DNA of 64,000 bases from Ammonifex degensii KC4 (GTDB lineage Bacteria; Bacillota; Desulfotomaculia; Desulfotomaculales; Ammonificaceae), in contig NC_013385.1 of the NCBI RefSeq assembly GCF_000024605.1, forward strand, positions 1,936,175 through 2,000,174, read 5' to 3'. The notes under the pieces were generated by a model. It made no database searches, was not told where the DNA came from, and saw only the letters and a program-made list of their open reading frames with translations. Positions 16,511-25,692 of the stretch are shown one piece after another (position 1 is the stretch's first letter; each line of letters starts with the position of its first letter). The position numbers and the translations under genes are program-made.

Positions 16511-18949
16511 TTATGCTCCGGCCCCCACTGGCTCCCGCTTCACCACCACTTCGCCGTTCTCCGCATCCACCAGCACTTTATCCCCTTTGGCAAAGGTGCC
16601 CTTGAGCATCTCTTCCGACAGCCTGTCTTCCACCAGGCGCTGGATGGTGCGCCTGAGGGGTCGGGCACCGAAGTTCTCGTCGTATCCCTTCTGCGCCAGC
16701 AGCTCCTTCAGGGCGTCGGAGAACTCCACCTCCACCCCCTGCTCCTTGAGGCGCTTGGCCACGTCCTTGAGCATGAGGTCGACGATGGCCCGGATGTGCT
16801 CGGGAGTGAGGGGGTGGAAGACGATGATCTCATCCACCCGGTTGAGGAACTCGGGGCGGAAGGTGCGCTCCAGCTCCTTCAGAATCTTTTCCTTCATCGA
16901 CTCGAAGGCTGCCTTCTCATCCTCCGCGCGGAAGCCCAAGGGCGACTCCCGCTTCAAGAAGCGGGCGCCGATGTTGGAGGTCATGATGATCACCGTGTTC
17001 TTGAAGTCCACCGTGCGTCCCTTGGCGTCAGTCAGGCGCCCGTCCTCCATGATCTGCAGCAGGATGTTGAAGACATCAGGATGAGCCTTCTCGATCTCGT
17101 CCAGGAGGACCACCGTGTAGGGACGACGCCTGACCGCCTCGGTGAGTTGCCCTCCCTCCTCGTAGCCCACGTAGCCGGGAGGTGCCCCCACCAACCGGGA
17201 AACGGTGTGCCGCTCCATGTACTCCGACATGTCGATGCGCACCATAGCCTCTTCGTCACCGAAGAGGGCTTCCGCCAGCGCCTTGGCCAGCTCCGTCTTA
17301 CCCACCCCGGTAGGTCCGAGGAAGATGAAGACGCCGATGGGCCGCCGAGGATCCTTGAGCCCCGCCCGGGCACGCCGGACGGCCCGCGCCACTGCCGCCA
17401 CCGCTTCGTCCTGCCCCACGATGCGCTGGTGCAGGATCTCCTCGAGCTTGAGCAGGCGCTCGGCCTCTTCCATCTTGAGCTGCTTCACCGGGATTCCCGT
17501 CCAGCTGGAGACCACCTCGGCCACATCCTCCGCTGTCACCACCAATTCCCCGTCACTCTGCTTTTGCCGCCAGGCCTCGCGCGCGGCCTCGATTTCCGCC
17601 TTGATCTTGGCCTCTTGGTCCCGCAGCTGCGCCGCCTTCTCGAACTCCTGAGCCGCCACCGCCGCCTCCTTCTCCTTCCTTATTTCCTCCAGCTTCTGCT
17701 CTAGCTCTTTAAGGTCCGGCGGCGGAGTGAAGGCCCGCAGGCGCACCCTCGAGGCCGCCTCGTCGATGAGGTCTATGGCCTTGTCGGGCAGGAAGCGGTC
17801 GGTTATGTAGCGGTGGGAGAGCTTGGCCGCAGCTTCTATGGCCTCGTCCGTTATGCGCACCCGGTGATGGGCCTCGTAGCGGTCGCGCAAGCCCTTGAGA
17901 ATAGCGATGGTTTCCTCCACCGTAGGCTCGCCCACCATCACCGGCTGGAAGCGGCGCTCCAGGGCCGGATCGCGCTCGATGTGCTTCCGGTACTCATCCA
18001 AGGTGGTGGCGCCTATGGTCTGCAGCTCCCCCCGCGCCAAGACCGGCTTTAAAATGTTGGCCGCATCTATGGCCCCTTCGGCGGCACCGGCTCCTACTAT
18101 GGTGTGCAGTTCGTCAATGAAGAGGATCACGTTCCCTGCTGCCTTGATCTCGTCTACGATTTTCTTTAGCCTTTCCTCGAACTCACCGCGGTACTTGGTG
18201 CCAGCCACCACCGAAGCCAGGTCCAGGGCCACCACCCGCTTATTGAGCAGCACCTCCGGCACCTGACCCTTGGCTATGCGCTGGGCCAGCCCCTCCACGA
18301 TAGCCGTCTTACCCACGCCGGGATCGCCTATGAGCACAGGATTGTTCTTGGTGCGGCGGCTGAGGATTTGGATCACCCGCTCGATTTCTTTCTCCCGACC
18401 TACCACAGGGTCAAGCCGGTCCTCCCGCGCCAGCCGGGTGAGGTCGCGGCCAAACTGGTCCAAGAGCGGGGTCTTGCTCCGGCCAGCAGGACCCGCCTGG
18501 GCTGCGCCGGGTGTCCCGGTGCTGAGCATCTCCAGCACCTGGGCCCGCACCTTGTCGAGATCGGCGCCGAACATGGTGAGAACCTGGGCCGCTACCCCTT
18601 CGCCCTCACGGATGAGCCCTAGAAGCAGATGCTCGGTACCCACATAGTTATGCCCCAGCTGCCGCGCCTCGTCCACCGCCAACTCCAGCACCCGCTTTGC
18701 CCGCGGGGTCAAGGTAACCTCGTGCAGTACCGGCTCCTCCCCCCGCTCCACTATCTGCTCCACCTTCTCCCGCACGGCGTCGGCACTTATCCCCAGGTTC
18801 TGAAGTACCTTGGCCGCCACCCCTTCGCCCTCGCGCAAAAGCCCCAGCAGAATATGCTCTGTCCCGACGAAGGGGTAATTCATGCGCCGCGCCTCTTCCT
18901 GAGCCAGGAGCAGAACTTTCTGCGCCCTACGGGTAAACCTCCCAAACAT
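16511..18949 (-). CDS. clpC: Clp protease ATP-binding subunit ClpC
   Basis: ClpC unfolds proteins for ClpP and, with McsB, degrades arginine-phosphorylated proteins. The 812-residue protein begins [20 protein letters not shown], with two N-terminal Clp_N repeats, a first AAA+ domain (Walker [13 protein letters not shown]), the UVR-containing middle domain ([23 protein letters not shown]) that separates ClpC from ClpB, and a second AAA+ domain ([14 protein letters not shown]). The frame is open far upstream over mcsB, but the real start is the ATG at 18949, five bases past the mcsB stop. It is last in the ctsR operon. Confidence 0.97.
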   Translation of the reverse strand: MFGRFTRRAQKVLLLAQEEARRMNYPFVGTEHILLGLLREGEGVAAKVLQNLGISADAVREKVEQIVERGEEPVLHEVTLTPRAKRVLELAVDEARQLGHNYVGTEHLLLGLIREGEGVAAQVLTMFGADLDKVRAQVLEMLSTGTPGAAQAGPAGRSKTPLLDQFGRDLTRLAREDRLDPVVGREKEIERVIQILSRRTKNNPVLIGDPGVGKTAIVEGLAQRIAKGQVPEVLLNKRVVALDLASVVAGTKYRGEFEERLKKIVDEIKAAGNVILFIDELHTIVGAGAAEGAIDAANILKPVLARGELQTIGATTLDEYRKHIERDPALERRFQPVMVGEPTVEETIAILKGLRDRYEAHHRVRITDEAIEAAAKLSHRYITDRFLPDKAIDLIDEAASRVRLRAFTPPPDLKELEQKLEEIRKEKEAAVAAQEFEKAAQLRDQEAKIKAEIEAAREAWRQKQSDGELVVTAEDVAEVVSSWTGIPVKQLKMEEAERLLKLEEILHQRIVGQDEAVAAVARAVRRARAGLKDPRRPIGVFIFLGPTGVGKTELAKALAEALFGDEEAMVRIDMSEYMERHTVSRLVGAPPGYVGYEEGGQLTEAVRRRPYTVVLLDEIEKAHPDVFNILLQIMEDGRLTDAKGRTVDFKNTVIIMTSNIGARFLKRESPLGFRAEDEKAAFESMKEKILKELERTFRPEFLNRVDEIIVFHPLTPEHIRAIVDLMLKDVAKRLKEQGVEVEFSDALKELLAQKGYDENFGARPLRRTIQRLVEDRLSEEMLKGTFAKGDKVLVDAENGEVVVKREPVGAGA

Positions 18950-18954
18950 CCTCT

Positions 18955-20025
18955 TCACCCCCTGATATTCTCTAGCTTCTCCCTTATGAGCCGGGCCCGT
19001 ACCACGTCCCGCTCGCCGGGAGAAAGGTTCTTCCCCACCGTTTTGATGATGAGAGCCGGCTGGATGAGCACCATGAGCTCCGTCACCAGGCTCAAAGGCA
19101 CCCCTTTTATGATTCCCAGCGCTACCCCCAAGCGCAGGTCGGAAAGCAGGCGCATGGCCTCCTGGGAAGTGATGGCCCGGGCGTAGCGCAGGATACCGTA
19201 AGCGCGGAAGACGCGATCCTCCAGCCGTTCTTTCTGACGGTAGAGCGTCTCCCGGCTCTCTCTTTCCTGGGCTACCAGTTTGCGGATTATACCGTAAAGA
19301 TGGCGGATTATCTCCTCTTCCTTCCTCCCCAGGGTTATCTGGTTGGATATCTGGAAGAGGTCTCCTGCCGCCCGCGTCCCCTCCCCGTAGAGGCCGCGCA
19401 CCGCCAGCCCCAGCTTGCTGAGGTTGGTTATCATTTCGTCTACGGCCCCCACCAGCACCAGCCCCGGCAGGTGGAGCATGCTTGATACCCTGAGCCCCGT
19501 ACCCACGTTGGTGGGGCAGGCGGTCAAATAGCCGTAGCTCTGGTGGTAAGCGTACTCCAGCGTGAGCTCTAGGGCGTCGTCCACCCGGTTGGCTATCTCC
19601 CACGCGGCCTCTAGCTCCAGCCCCGGGAGGAGACATTGAATGCGTAAGTGATCTTCTTCGTTGATCATGACGCTTACCACTTCGTCCTCCCGCAGGAGCA
19701 GCCCCCGGCCGGCCAAGTCCCCTTTGATAAAGTCGGGGCTTACCAGGTGCTTTTCCACCAGGATCTGCCGCTCTACGGGCGTAAGGTCGACCAGGCGGAC
19801 CAACTCCAGCTTGCCCACCCGGGAGGCTACCTCGGGCCGGTTAGCCGCCACCCGGACGGCGTGCAGCACCTCTTCCTTCTGGGCCGGCTTCAGGCGGTGG
19901 GGGAAGAAGAAGTCTTTTAAGTTACGGGCCAGGCGCACCCGGCTGGAAACCACCACATCGGCTTCTGGCCCGTCCCCGTCCATCCAGCGGCTCCGGGGGT
20001 TAGTTAGAGTTTCTCTGAGACCCAT
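18955..20025 (-). CDS. mcsB: protein-arginine kinase McsB
   Basis: McsB phosphorylates arginines to mark proteins for ClpCP. The 356-residue protein is a guanido-kinase relative: [22 protein letters not shown] holds the nucleotide-binding SSRVRLARN motif, and [18 protein letters not shown] carries the catalytic-loop Cys and the conserved ATP-phosphate contacts. It overlaps the mcsA 3' end by 26 bases, which suggests coupled translation and fits complex formation with McsA. Confidence 0.96.
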   Translation of the reverse strand: MGLRETLTNPRSRWMDGDGPEADVVVSSRVRLARNLKDFFFPHRLKPAQKEEVLHAVRVAANRPEVASRVGKLELVRLVDLTPVERQILVEKHLVSPDFIKGDLAGRGLLLREDEVVSVMINEEDHLRIQCLLPGLELEAAWEIANRVDDALELTLEYAYHQSYGYLTACPTNVGTGLRVSSMLHLPGLVLVGAVDEMITNLSKLGLAVRGLYGEGTRAAGDLFQISNQITLGRKEEEIIRHLYGIIRKLVAQERESRETLYRQKERLEDRVFRAYGILRYARAITSQEAMRLLSDLRLGVALGIIKGVPLSLVTELMVLIQPALIIKTVGKNLSPGERDVVRARLIREKLENIRG

Positions 20026-20533
20026 TCTCGGTCTTCCCTCCAGTCTTCTTCTCCAACTCCCTTATCCTGTCGCGCAGCTCGGCTGCCCGCTCGTACTCCT
20101 CCCTTCGCACCGCCTCGGCCAGCTCCTGCTTTAGGCGCTCAATCTCCGTTAGCTTGCCCACCGCTTCTTTCTGCCGCCGCGGCGCTTTACCCGTGTGCCG
20201 GGTTACCCCGTGGACCCGCCGCAGTACCTGCTCCACCGCCGGGCGTAAAGCGCCGTAACACTGGGGACAGCCTAGGAGTCCTCTCGCGGCGAACTCCCGC
20301 TCGGTCAGGCCGCAGCGCGGGCAGCGGGCCTCCTTCCTCGTTTCCATCTCTTCCTCCACCGGGAAGAAGAGGCCGCTTAAAAGGCTGTGGAAGGGAAACT
20401 GCGGCGGGAAAAGCGAACCCGCCCCCATCTCCCGGGCGCACTCCTCACATAGATGAAGCTCTTTCTTCTGGTTGTTCACTATTTCGGTATAGTGTACCGT
20501 AGCCGGCCTTTTGTGGCAACGCTCGCAAAGCAT
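20000..20533 (-). CDS. mcsA: McsA, zinc-finger activator of McsB
   Basis: McsA activates McsB and responds to thiol and metal stress. The 177-residue protein has two zinc-finger pairs (CERCHKR and CEECA near the N-terminus; CPRCG and CPQCYG in the middle) and a C-terminal UVR motif (LKQELAEAVRREEYERAAELRDRIRELE) that matches the ClpC middle-domain motif. It lies between ctsR and mcsB in the standard Firmicute order. Confidence 0.95.
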   Translation of the reverse strand: MLCERCHKRPATVHYTEIVNNQKKELHLCEECAREMGAGSLFPPQFPFHSLLSGLFFPVEEEMETRKEARCPRCGLTEREFAARGLLGCPQCYGALRPAVEQVLRRVHGVTRHTGKAPRRQKEAVGKLTEIERLKQELAEAVRREEYERAAELRDRIRELEKKTGGKTENGSQRNSN

Positions 20534-20558
20534 AAGGTTTTATCACTCCTCGAAAGTT

Positions 20559-21026
20559 TTAATCCTGGCTGCCCAGCACCGCGGTCAATAACGCGCGCAA
20601 GAGACTTGCGCGCAGGCGCGGCCGCCAGGTGGGAGGAAGTCCCGCCAGGCCCTGCGTCAGCATTCGCTGCACCAAACAGGCCTCCCGGTTAGATAGGATT
20701 CCCTCTTCACGCAAACGCGTAAGAAAGCCTACCGCTTCCCCTTCCCCTATACCTCCTTCCAAAGCCTGCAAAAACTTGCGGAGCAACTCCCGGTAGTCCG
20801 GAGAGCAGAGCCGGGAGATGCGCAAGAAACCCCCTCCTCCCCGGCGGCTCTCCACCCAGAAACCGTGCCAGGCGGTGAAACGGGTACTCAAGACGTAATT
20901 GATCTGCGCCGGCGTACAGCCGAATTGATTTGCCAGCGCGCTTCGTCTTACCACCACCTGACCGGTAGGACTTTGCGCTAGCAGCTGCCGCAGATAAGCT
21001 TCGATCTCGTCGGCCAAAGAGCGCAT
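20559..21026 (-). CDS. ctsR: transcriptional repressor CtsR
   Basis: CtsR represses heat-shock clp genes and loses DNA binding on heating. The protein starts MRSLADEIEAYLRQLL, has the winged HTH (SALANQFGCTPAQINYVLSTRF) and the beta-wing glycine-rich loop ESRRGGGGFLRI, which is the temperature sensor in Bacillus. Length is about 155 residues. The ATG at 21026 matches the family start; two GTG codons 6 and 9 bases upstream are alternatives. It heads ctsR-mcsA-mcsB-clpC and is likely self-regulated through the operator at 21040-21056. Confidence 0.95.
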   Translation of the reverse strand: MRSLADEIEAYLRQLLAQSPTGQVVVRRSALANQFGCTPAQINYVLSTRFTAWHGFWVESRRGGGGFLRISRLCSPDYRELLRKFLQALEGGIGEGEAVGFLTRLREEGILSNREACLVQRMLTQGLAGLPPTWRPRLRASLLRALLTAVLGSQD

Positions 21027-21039
21027 CCCCACCACCGTT

Positions 21040-21056
21040 TCTGACCTTAACTTACC
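21040..21056 (-). promoter_or_regulatory. CtsR operator
   Basis: On the minus strand two heptads, GGTAAGT and GGTCAGA, are separated by TAA. This matches the CtsR box (GGTCAAA-NAN-GGTCAAA) at 10 of 14 heptad positions with exact 3-base spacing. It sits between the ctsR -10 box and the start codon, as expected for autoregulation. Confidence 0.75.
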
Positions 21057-21065
21057 TTTACCTCC

Positions 21066-21094
21066 AGTATAACTCGACCTGGCAGCCAAAGCAA
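21066..21094 (-). promoter_or_regulatory. ctsR operon promoter
   Basis: TTGCTT (21094-21089) and TATACT (21071-21066) lie 17 bases apart on the minus strand, a good sigma-A promoter. The CtsR operator begins 9 bases downstream of the -10 box. No CIRCE element is visible here. Confidence 0.8.
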
Positions 21095-21122
21095 CTCCTT
21101 CCGCCGAGGAAGAGAGGAAAAC

Positions 21123-21152
21123 TTGCGTCAAAACGGGAATAACGGGTACAAT
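21123..21152 (+). promoter_or_regulatory. rph-rdgB promoter
   Basis: TTGCGT (21123-21128) and TACAAT (21147-21152) are separated by 18 bases, divergent from the ctsR promoter and about 40 bases before the rph ribosome site. Confidence 0.6.
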
Positions 21153-21198
21153 GAAGGCCAGGCCGATCGTATAAAGACGGAAGGAGGCTTACGGTAAT

Positions 21199-21975
21199 TT
21201 GCGGCTAGACGGGCGGGGAACGGGGGAACTGAGGCCGGTAAAGATAATCCCCGGCTACAGCAAGTACGCCGAGGGCTCTTGTCTTATCGAAATGGGAGAC
21301 ACGCGGGTCCTCTGCACCGCTTCCATCGACGACAAGGTGCCCTCCTTTCTCAAAGGCACCGGCAAAGGTTGGGTGACGGCCGAATACGGTATGCTTCCCC
21401 GGGCCACCGAGAGCCGCAACCTGCGTGAGGTGACCAAGGGGAGGCCCAGCGGCCGGACTTTGGAAATCCAGCGGTTAATCGGCCGCTCTTTGCGGGCAGC
21501 GGTGGACCTGGAGGCTCTAGGAGAACGTACCATAATCGTGGACTGCGATGTGCTCCAGGCCGACGGCGGCACCCGCACAGCTGCCATCACAGGAGGGTTT
21601 GTAGCTTTAGTCTACGCTCTGGACTGGTTACGTAACGAGGGGGCGATCGAGTCTCTACCGGTAAAAGATTTAGTAGCCGCTGTGAGCGTGGGCAAGGTCA
21701 AGGACGCTTATCTTTTGGACCTCACCTTCGCTGAAGACTCCATGGCCGAGGTGGACCTCAACGTGGTGATGACCGGCAAAGGAGAGTTGGTGGAGGTGCA
21801 GGGGACGGCAGAAGGAAAGCCTTTCACCCGCGAGGAACTGAACTTGATGCTCGACCTGGCCGCTCAGGGTGTGAGTGTGCTCATTGCTAAGCAGCGGGAA
21901 GCTCTAGGAGTGCTGGCGAGCTTCATCGGGAGGCAAGATGAAAGTGCGGAAGATAGTGCTGGCCAGCCGCAATGA
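21199..21975 (+). CDS. rph: ribonuclease PH
   Basis: RNase PH trims tRNA 3' ends by phosphorolysis. The 258-residue protein has the conserved opening [26 protein letters not shown], the [14 protein letters not shown] and [23 protein letters not shown] motifs, and the [18 protein letters not shown] phosphate-binding loop. A TTG start after AAGGAGG is used. The last 38 bases overlap rdgB in another frame, a common arrangement for this pair. Confidence 0.96.
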   Translation: MRLDGRGTGELRPVKIIPGYSKYAEGSCLIEMGDTRVLCTASIDDKVPSFLKGTGKGWVTAEYGMLPRATESRNLREVTKGRPSGRTLEIQRLIGRSLRAAVDLEALGERTIIVDCDVLQADGGTRTAAITGGFVALVYALDWLRNEGAIESLPVKDLVAAVSVGKVKDAYLLDLTFAEDSMAEVDLNVVMTGKGELVEVQGTAEGKPFTREELNLMLDLAAQGVSVLIAKQREALGVLASFIGRQDESAEDSAGQPQ

Positions 21976-22534
21976 AGGGAAGTTGCGGGAGTTCAAAGCG
22001 CTACTTTCTCCTCTAGGCTGGGAAGTGATCCCCTTAACCTCTTACCCCGACCTCCCGGAGATAGAAGAGACGGGAGAGACTTTCGCCGCCAATGCCCTCA
22101 TCAAAGCTCGGACCGTGGCCTTCTATACGGGCGAGGTGGCGCTGGCCGACGACTCCGGTTTGGAGGTGGATTATCTCGAGGGCGCCCCCGGTGTCCGCTC
22201 CGCCCGCTTCGCCGGTCGCCAGGGAGACGACGCCGCGAATATAGCCCTGCTTTTAAAGCTTATGGAGGGTGTGCCCTGGGAGAAGCGCAAAGCCTGCTTC
22301 CGCTGCGTCATCGCCGTGGTCACCCCTGAAGGCAAGGAGTACCTAGCCGAAGGAACTGTAGAAGGCTATATCCTGGAAGAGCCGCGAGGAAAAGGGGGTT
22401 TCGGCTACGATCCCGTTTTTTACCTGCCGGAGTACGGCCAGACTTTCGCCGAGCTCCCTTTGGAGGTAAAGAACCAGATAAGTCACCGTGCGCGCGCCTT
22501 GGCCAAGATAAAGGAGATTTTGCGCGTGTATTGA
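21938..22534 (+). CDS. rdgB: XTP/dITP diphosphatase, C-terminus altered by IS insertion
   Basis: RdgB/HAM1 removes xanthosine and inosine triphosphates from the nucleotide pool. The 198-residue protein has the substrate loop [12 protein letters not shown], the metal site [20 protein letters not shown] and the [21 protein letters not shown] block. IS copy 2 inserted two codons before the original stop: the target duplication shows the former ending as ...EILRAL-stop, while the present gene ends ...EILRVY-stop using TGTATTGA of the IS end. Activity should be unaffected because the change is in the last two residues. Confidence 0.95.
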   Translation: MKVRKIVLASRNEGKLREFKALLSPLGWEVIPLTSYPDLPEIEETGETFAANALIKARTVAFYTGEVALADDSGLEVDYLEGAPGVRSARFAGRQGDDAANIALLLKLMEGVPWEKRKACFRCVIAVVTPEGKEYLAEGTVEGYILEEPRGKGGFGYDPVFYLPEYGQTFAELPLEVKNQISHRARALAKIKEILRVY

Positions 22535-23667
22535 GCCAGGGTTTCGTTCACAGCGAGGCTTTCATTTTTGGGTGGGTAATCCCACGGGAGAGTAGAGAGT
22601 TTGTAGGCATCGAAGATGTGCGGAGCCAGGTGATCCAGGACTACCACCGGCATAGCCCCTATAGCCGGATGGTAGTGGGAAAGCGAGGTCGCTATTTCCA
22701 TAGGAGTTTTCCCGTTCAGTTCCCGGCCCAGATGTGGACGCTGGTAGTTGTAGTAAAGGATCCACCTCTGGGCAGAGATAAGGAAATCCTTCTGGCTTCT
22801 GATACCTGCCAGGTAGGGGATGTAGAACTCTTCATCGTCGGTGCGGTGTGATCTTTCTACATAGCCGTTGGCTTCTTTTCTGCCTGCGGGTATGTTAAGC
22901 AGCTGGCAGTCAAGGCGAGAGAAGATAAGGGACATGAGTTTACGCTTTCTCGAGTTAGGAGGGCCACCGAACTCCGAGCCATTATCGGTCTGGATAAGGA
23001 TTGTTTGATTAAGGCCGAAGGTTTTAAGCCAGTTTGCCAGGAGCACAAGGAAAGCGATTCCGTTGGCGAAAGAGAGGGAGTAGGCGAAGGCTATGAACCG
23101 GACCCTTGTTCGGACATCGATAGCGGTGAACTGGTAACGGGGCAGGCGGTTTTTCAGAATAGAGGAGTAGGCTGCGGCTGGGAGGGTTGTCTTATCGGCT
23201 ATGTGCTTTACATCGACCTGCCAGAAGGAGAAGGGGGCGAAGGCCTGCACATCGGTCCAGTATTTCCGGGAGCCCGTTTTGCTTTTACGTTTGCGACAGC
23301 GGATGTGGTGGCGTTTGAGGATATTTCGTATGGTGTAGGGGGAGAGCTTAATTTTAAGGCTTTGGTACAGGAGGGAGGCGAGGCGTTTAGGGCCCAGGTT
23401 AGTTTCCTGAGCGAGTTTTACGACTAGGGCTTCGAGTTCTTGAGGGGTACGGTTGGGCATTCTTTTTTTGGGGCCGCGAGGGAGGATACAACCGGACAAG
23501 TTTCCGCCGGATTCGTTTAGGCGTTTGCGCAGTTTATAGATCCAGCGGACGGAGCAGCCCATTATGCGGGCTACCTCTTTAGGGCTACAGGTGGTGAGGA
23601 GGGAGGCCACGGTTTGGGCGATTGCCTGGGGGTTTCCGCTCCTCTTAAGTTGCTGGTATAATGTCAT
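22483..23667 (-). CDS. IS481-family DDE transposase (copy 2)
   Basis: The first 380 residues are identical to the copy 1 transposase, including the D152/D228/E271 triad and the N-terminal helix-turn-helix. The frame again leaves the element without a stop. It reads through the rdgB target duplication on the antisense strand, adding 14 residues that begin [10 protein letters not shown] before stopping at 22483. The tail thus differs at every insertion site. Confidence 0.93.
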   Translation of the reverse strand: MTLYQQLKRSGNPQAIAQTVASLLTTCSPKEVARIMGCSVRWIYKLRKRLNESGGNLSGCILPRGPKKRMPNRTPQELEALVVKLAQETNLGPKRLASLLYQSLKIKLSPYTIRNILKRHHIRCRKRKSKTGSRKYWTDVQAFAPFSFWQVDVKHIADKTTLPAAAYSSILKNRLPRYQFTAIDVRTRVRFIAFAYSLSFANGIAFLVLLANWLKTFGLNQTILIQTDNGSEFGGPPNSRKRKLMSLIFSRLDCQLLNIPAGRKEANGYVERSHRTDDEEFYIPYLAGIRSQKDFLISAQRWILYYNYQRPHLGRELNGKTPMEIATSLSHYHPAIGAMPVVVLDHLAPHIFDAYKLSTLPWDYPPKNESLAVNETLAQYTRKISFILAKARAR

Positions 23668-23793
23668 CGGGTGGGGTTCCTCCTTTCTTTAAGGTACACT
23701 TGCCAGAAGTGTAGAAGGGAGGGGATCCCCACCCTCTTTAATACGCTCTTCAACTTCAAAAACCTCTGTGAACGAAACTCTGGCCCTTCTACA
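22527..23793 (-). mobile_element. IS481-family insertion sequence, copy 2 (1267 bp)
   Basis: This copy has the same length and ends as copy 1 but is inverted: TGTATTGAGCCAGGG at the left and the reverse of TGTAGAAGGGCC at the right. It is flanked by the perfect 15-bp repeat AGGAGATTTTGCGCG (22512-22526 and 23794-23808), originally the 3' end of rdgB. Four bases after the right repeat begins the TTGACT box of the tRNA-Gly promoter. Confidence 0.95.
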
Positions 23794-23812
23794 AGGAGAT
23801 TTTGCGCGCACT

Positions 23813-23841
23813 TTGACTTGCCCCCGACCTTTAGGTATAAT
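23813..23841 (+). promoter_or_regulatory. tRNA-Gly(-Arg) promoter
   Basis: TTGACT (23813-23818) and the perfect TATAAT (23836-23841) are 17 bases apart, and tRNA-Gly starts 14 bases after the -10 box. IS copy 2 ends 19 bases upstream of the -35 box (15-bp duplication plus CACT). Confidence 0.9.
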
Positions 23842-23854
23842 GGTATATGACCGT

Positions 23855-23928
23855 GCGGGTGTAGCTCAGTGGTAGAGCACCGGCCTTCCAAGCCGGCTAC
23901 GTGGGTTCGATTCCCATCACCCGCTCCA
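23855..23928 (+). tRNA. tRNA-Gly (anticodon TCC)
   Basis: The acceptor stem GCGGGTG pairs with CACCCGC, followed by discriminator T and an encoded CCA. D-arm GCTCAGTGGTAGAGC, anticodon loop CTTCCAA within a CCGGC/GCCGG stem, and T-loop TTCGATT are all present. The TCC anticodon reads glycine codons. Confidence 0.97.
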
Positions 23929-23976
23929 GGTGGAAAGACAAGTGGCCCCTAAGGCCACTTTCCATATATAGGAAGC

Positions 23977-24052
23977 GTCCCGGTAGCTCAGCGGACAGAG
24001 CAGCAGCCTTCTAAGCTGTTGGTCGGGGGTTCGAATCCCTCCCGGGACGCCA
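23977..24052 (+). tRNA. tRNA-Arg (anticodon TCT)
   Basis: The acceptor stem GTCCCGG pairs with CCGGGAC, with discriminator G and encoded CCA. The anticodon loop CTTCTAA gives TCT for arginine AGA/AGG codons. T-arm GGGGG/CCCTC encloses TTCGAAT. It lies 48 bases after tRNA-Gly; between them is a hairpin AAGTGGCC/GGCCACTT without a T-run. Confidence 0.96.
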
Positions 24053-24097
24053 TAATTTTGTCTTCTTCCACCTGCCTGGGGATGGAGGTTATCTGGG

Positions 24098-24787
24098 ATG
24101 ACGCAGGTCTTGCAAAATGAATCTACCTTTCGGCGCGAGCCGCTTTACCTAAACGAGAAAGAGAAGGAACTGCTGCGCAGCCTGGGAACCACGGTGAGTT
24201 ACCCCAAGGGGCATATCCTCTGGGCGCCGGAGGAGATAGCCGATCGGGTTTACCTTCTGGAGAAAGGGTGGGTTAAAATCTACCGCCTCACCGCCAACGG
24301 GCGAGAAGTAACCGTGGGAGCCATCCGCAACCCGGGCGAACTCATAGGACTGGCGGAAGCTCTTTACCACGGTAGGCGCACCTGTTTTGCCGGCGCCATC
24401 ACTGACGTTACTTTAACCATCGTCAGCAAGAATGACTTCGTGGAACTGCTCACCGAAAACCACCTCCTGGCCTTAAAGGTCTGCAAGATTCTGGCTGCCC
24501 GGATGCGGGAAGCAGAGGCCTTGGTGCACGAACTTGTCTGCTGGCAGGTACCAGGCCGCCTGGCCCTGCTCCTGCTCAAGATGGGGGAGAGCTGCGGCAT
24601 AAGGGACGAGAAAGGAATACACATCGAACTGCGTCTCACCCACGAAGAGTTGGCCGGCATGATTGGCACCACCCGCCAGACGGTGACTTCACTCTCGAAC
24701 ACGTTCAAGAAAGAAGGCTCCATCGAGATGGTAGGAAGAAAAATAACCATCTGTGACCCCCAAAAACTGGCCAGCTGGGTGGTTTAA
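24098..24787 (+). CDS. Crp/Fnr-family transcriptional regulator
   Basis: The 229-residue protein has an N-terminal cyclic-nucleotide-type beta-roll (about residues 20-130; YPKGHILWAPEEIADRVYLLEKGWVKIY, then NPGELIGLAEAL) and a C-terminal winged HTH (LTHEELAGMIGTTRQTVTSLSNTFKKEG). No N-terminal cysteine cluster for an Fnr Fe-S centre is visible, though single cysteines occur (C95, C118 region), and the cAMP-contact residues are not clear. The effector is unknown. Its stop overlaps the start of the radical SAM gene (TAATG), so the two are probably co-transcribed. Confidence 0.9.
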   Translation: MTQVLQNESTFRREPLYLNEKEKELLRSLGTTVSYPKGHILWAPEEIADRVYLLEKGWVKIYRLTANGREVTVGAIRNPGELIGLAEALYHGRRTCFAGAITDVTLTIVSKNDFVELLTENHLLALKVCKILAARMREAEALVHELVCWQVPGRLALLLLKMGESCGIRDEKGIHIELRLTHEELAGMIGTTRQTVTSLSNTFKKEGSIEMVGRKITICDPQKLASWVV

Positions 24788-25692
24788 TGGACTTTACTCC
24801 CGCCTACAAAAGACTTTCCCCCCAGGAGTTCTCCCGCCGGATAGCCGAAGGCTTCCGACGCCTGCGGGCTTGTGACCTCTGCCCGCGCCGGTGCGGAGTC
24901 AACCGTCTTCGGGGAGAAAAAGGGATCTGCCGGGCCGGACGGGAAGTGGTGGTGTCCAGCTACGGCCCCCACTTCGGCGAAGAAAGCCCACTGGTAGGGC
25001 TCTTCGGCTCCGGCACTATTTTTTTCACCTACTGCCCCCTCAAATGCGTTTACTGCCAGAACTACGAAATAAGCCAACTCGGGGAAGGAAGCCCGGTAAG
25101 TATAAAAGAACTGGCCCGCATCATGCTAAGGCTTCAGGCCCGGGGTTGCCACAACATAAACCTGGTAACCCCCACCCACTTTGTCCCCCACATCTTGGCC
25201 GCCCTCTACCACGCTAGCAAAGAAGGCCTTGCCATCCCCATAGTCTACAATACCAGCGGCTACGAGTCCCTGGAAACCCTGGCTTTGCTCGACGGCATTG
25301 TGGACATCTACATGCCCGATTTTAAGTACGCCGACAGCAAGACAGCAGCCAAGTATTCCGGGGTACGCGACTACCCCGAGGTGGCCAAAGCGGCGCTTAA
25401 AGAGATGCAGCGGCAGGTAGGGGATTTGGAAATCGACGAACGGGGCCTGGCCGTGCGGGGACTGCTGGTGCGCCACCTGGTTCTGCCAGAGAACCTAGCC
25501 GGCACCGAGGAGGTAATGGACTTCCTGTCCCAGGAGGTCTCCCCCCGCTGCTTCGTCAACGTCATGGGGCAGTATTACCCCGCCTACCGCGCTCACGAGT
25601 TTCCCCCGCTTAACCGTCGCATTACCCTCCAGGAATATCGTACCGCCATAGAAGCAGCTTTAAAGCGGGGCCTGCGGGTTTACCGAGACTAG
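24787..25692 (+). CDS. radical SAM protein, PflX/PflA-like
   Basis: The 301-residue protein has an upstream Cys patch (CDLCPRRCGVNRLRGEKGICRAG) and the radical SAM motif FTYCPLKCVYCQNYEIS, followed by VNTSGY-like (VYNTSGYESLE) and DIYMPDFKYAD segments. This layout is that of the uncharacterised PflX/AmmeMemo-related group resembling pyruvate formate-lyase activases. No glycyl radical enzyme lies nearby, so its target is unknown. It overlaps the regulator by one base and converges on the TPR gene, with a 4-base overlap at the 3' ends. Confidence 0.88.
   Translation: MDFTPAYKRLSPQEFSRRIAEGFRRLRACDLCPRRCGVNRLRGEKGICRAGREVVVSSYGPHFGEESPLVGLFGSGTIFFTYCPLKCVYCQNYEISQLGEGSPVSIKELARIMLRLQARGCHNINLVTPTHFVPHILAALYHASKEGLAIPIVYNTSGYESLETLALLDGIVDIYMPDFKYADSKTAAKYSGVRDYPEVAKAALKEMQRQVGDLEIDERGLAVRGLLVRHLVLPENLAGTEEVMDFLSQEVSPRCFVNVMGQYYPAYRAHEFPPLNRRITLQEYRTAIEAALKRGLRVYRD

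Noticed and set aside
18950-19636. The clpC frame stays open for about 230 codons upstream over mcsB
   Set aside because: The sequence there is low-complexity Gly/Arg-rich shadow of mcsB. The conserved ClpC start MFGRFT at 18949 and the mcsB frame both fit their families.
23934-23966. Hairpin AAGTGGCC/GGCCACTT between the two tRNAs as a terminator
   Set aside because: There is no T-run and the second tRNA follows closely; it may just be a processing feature, so it is not listed as a terminator.
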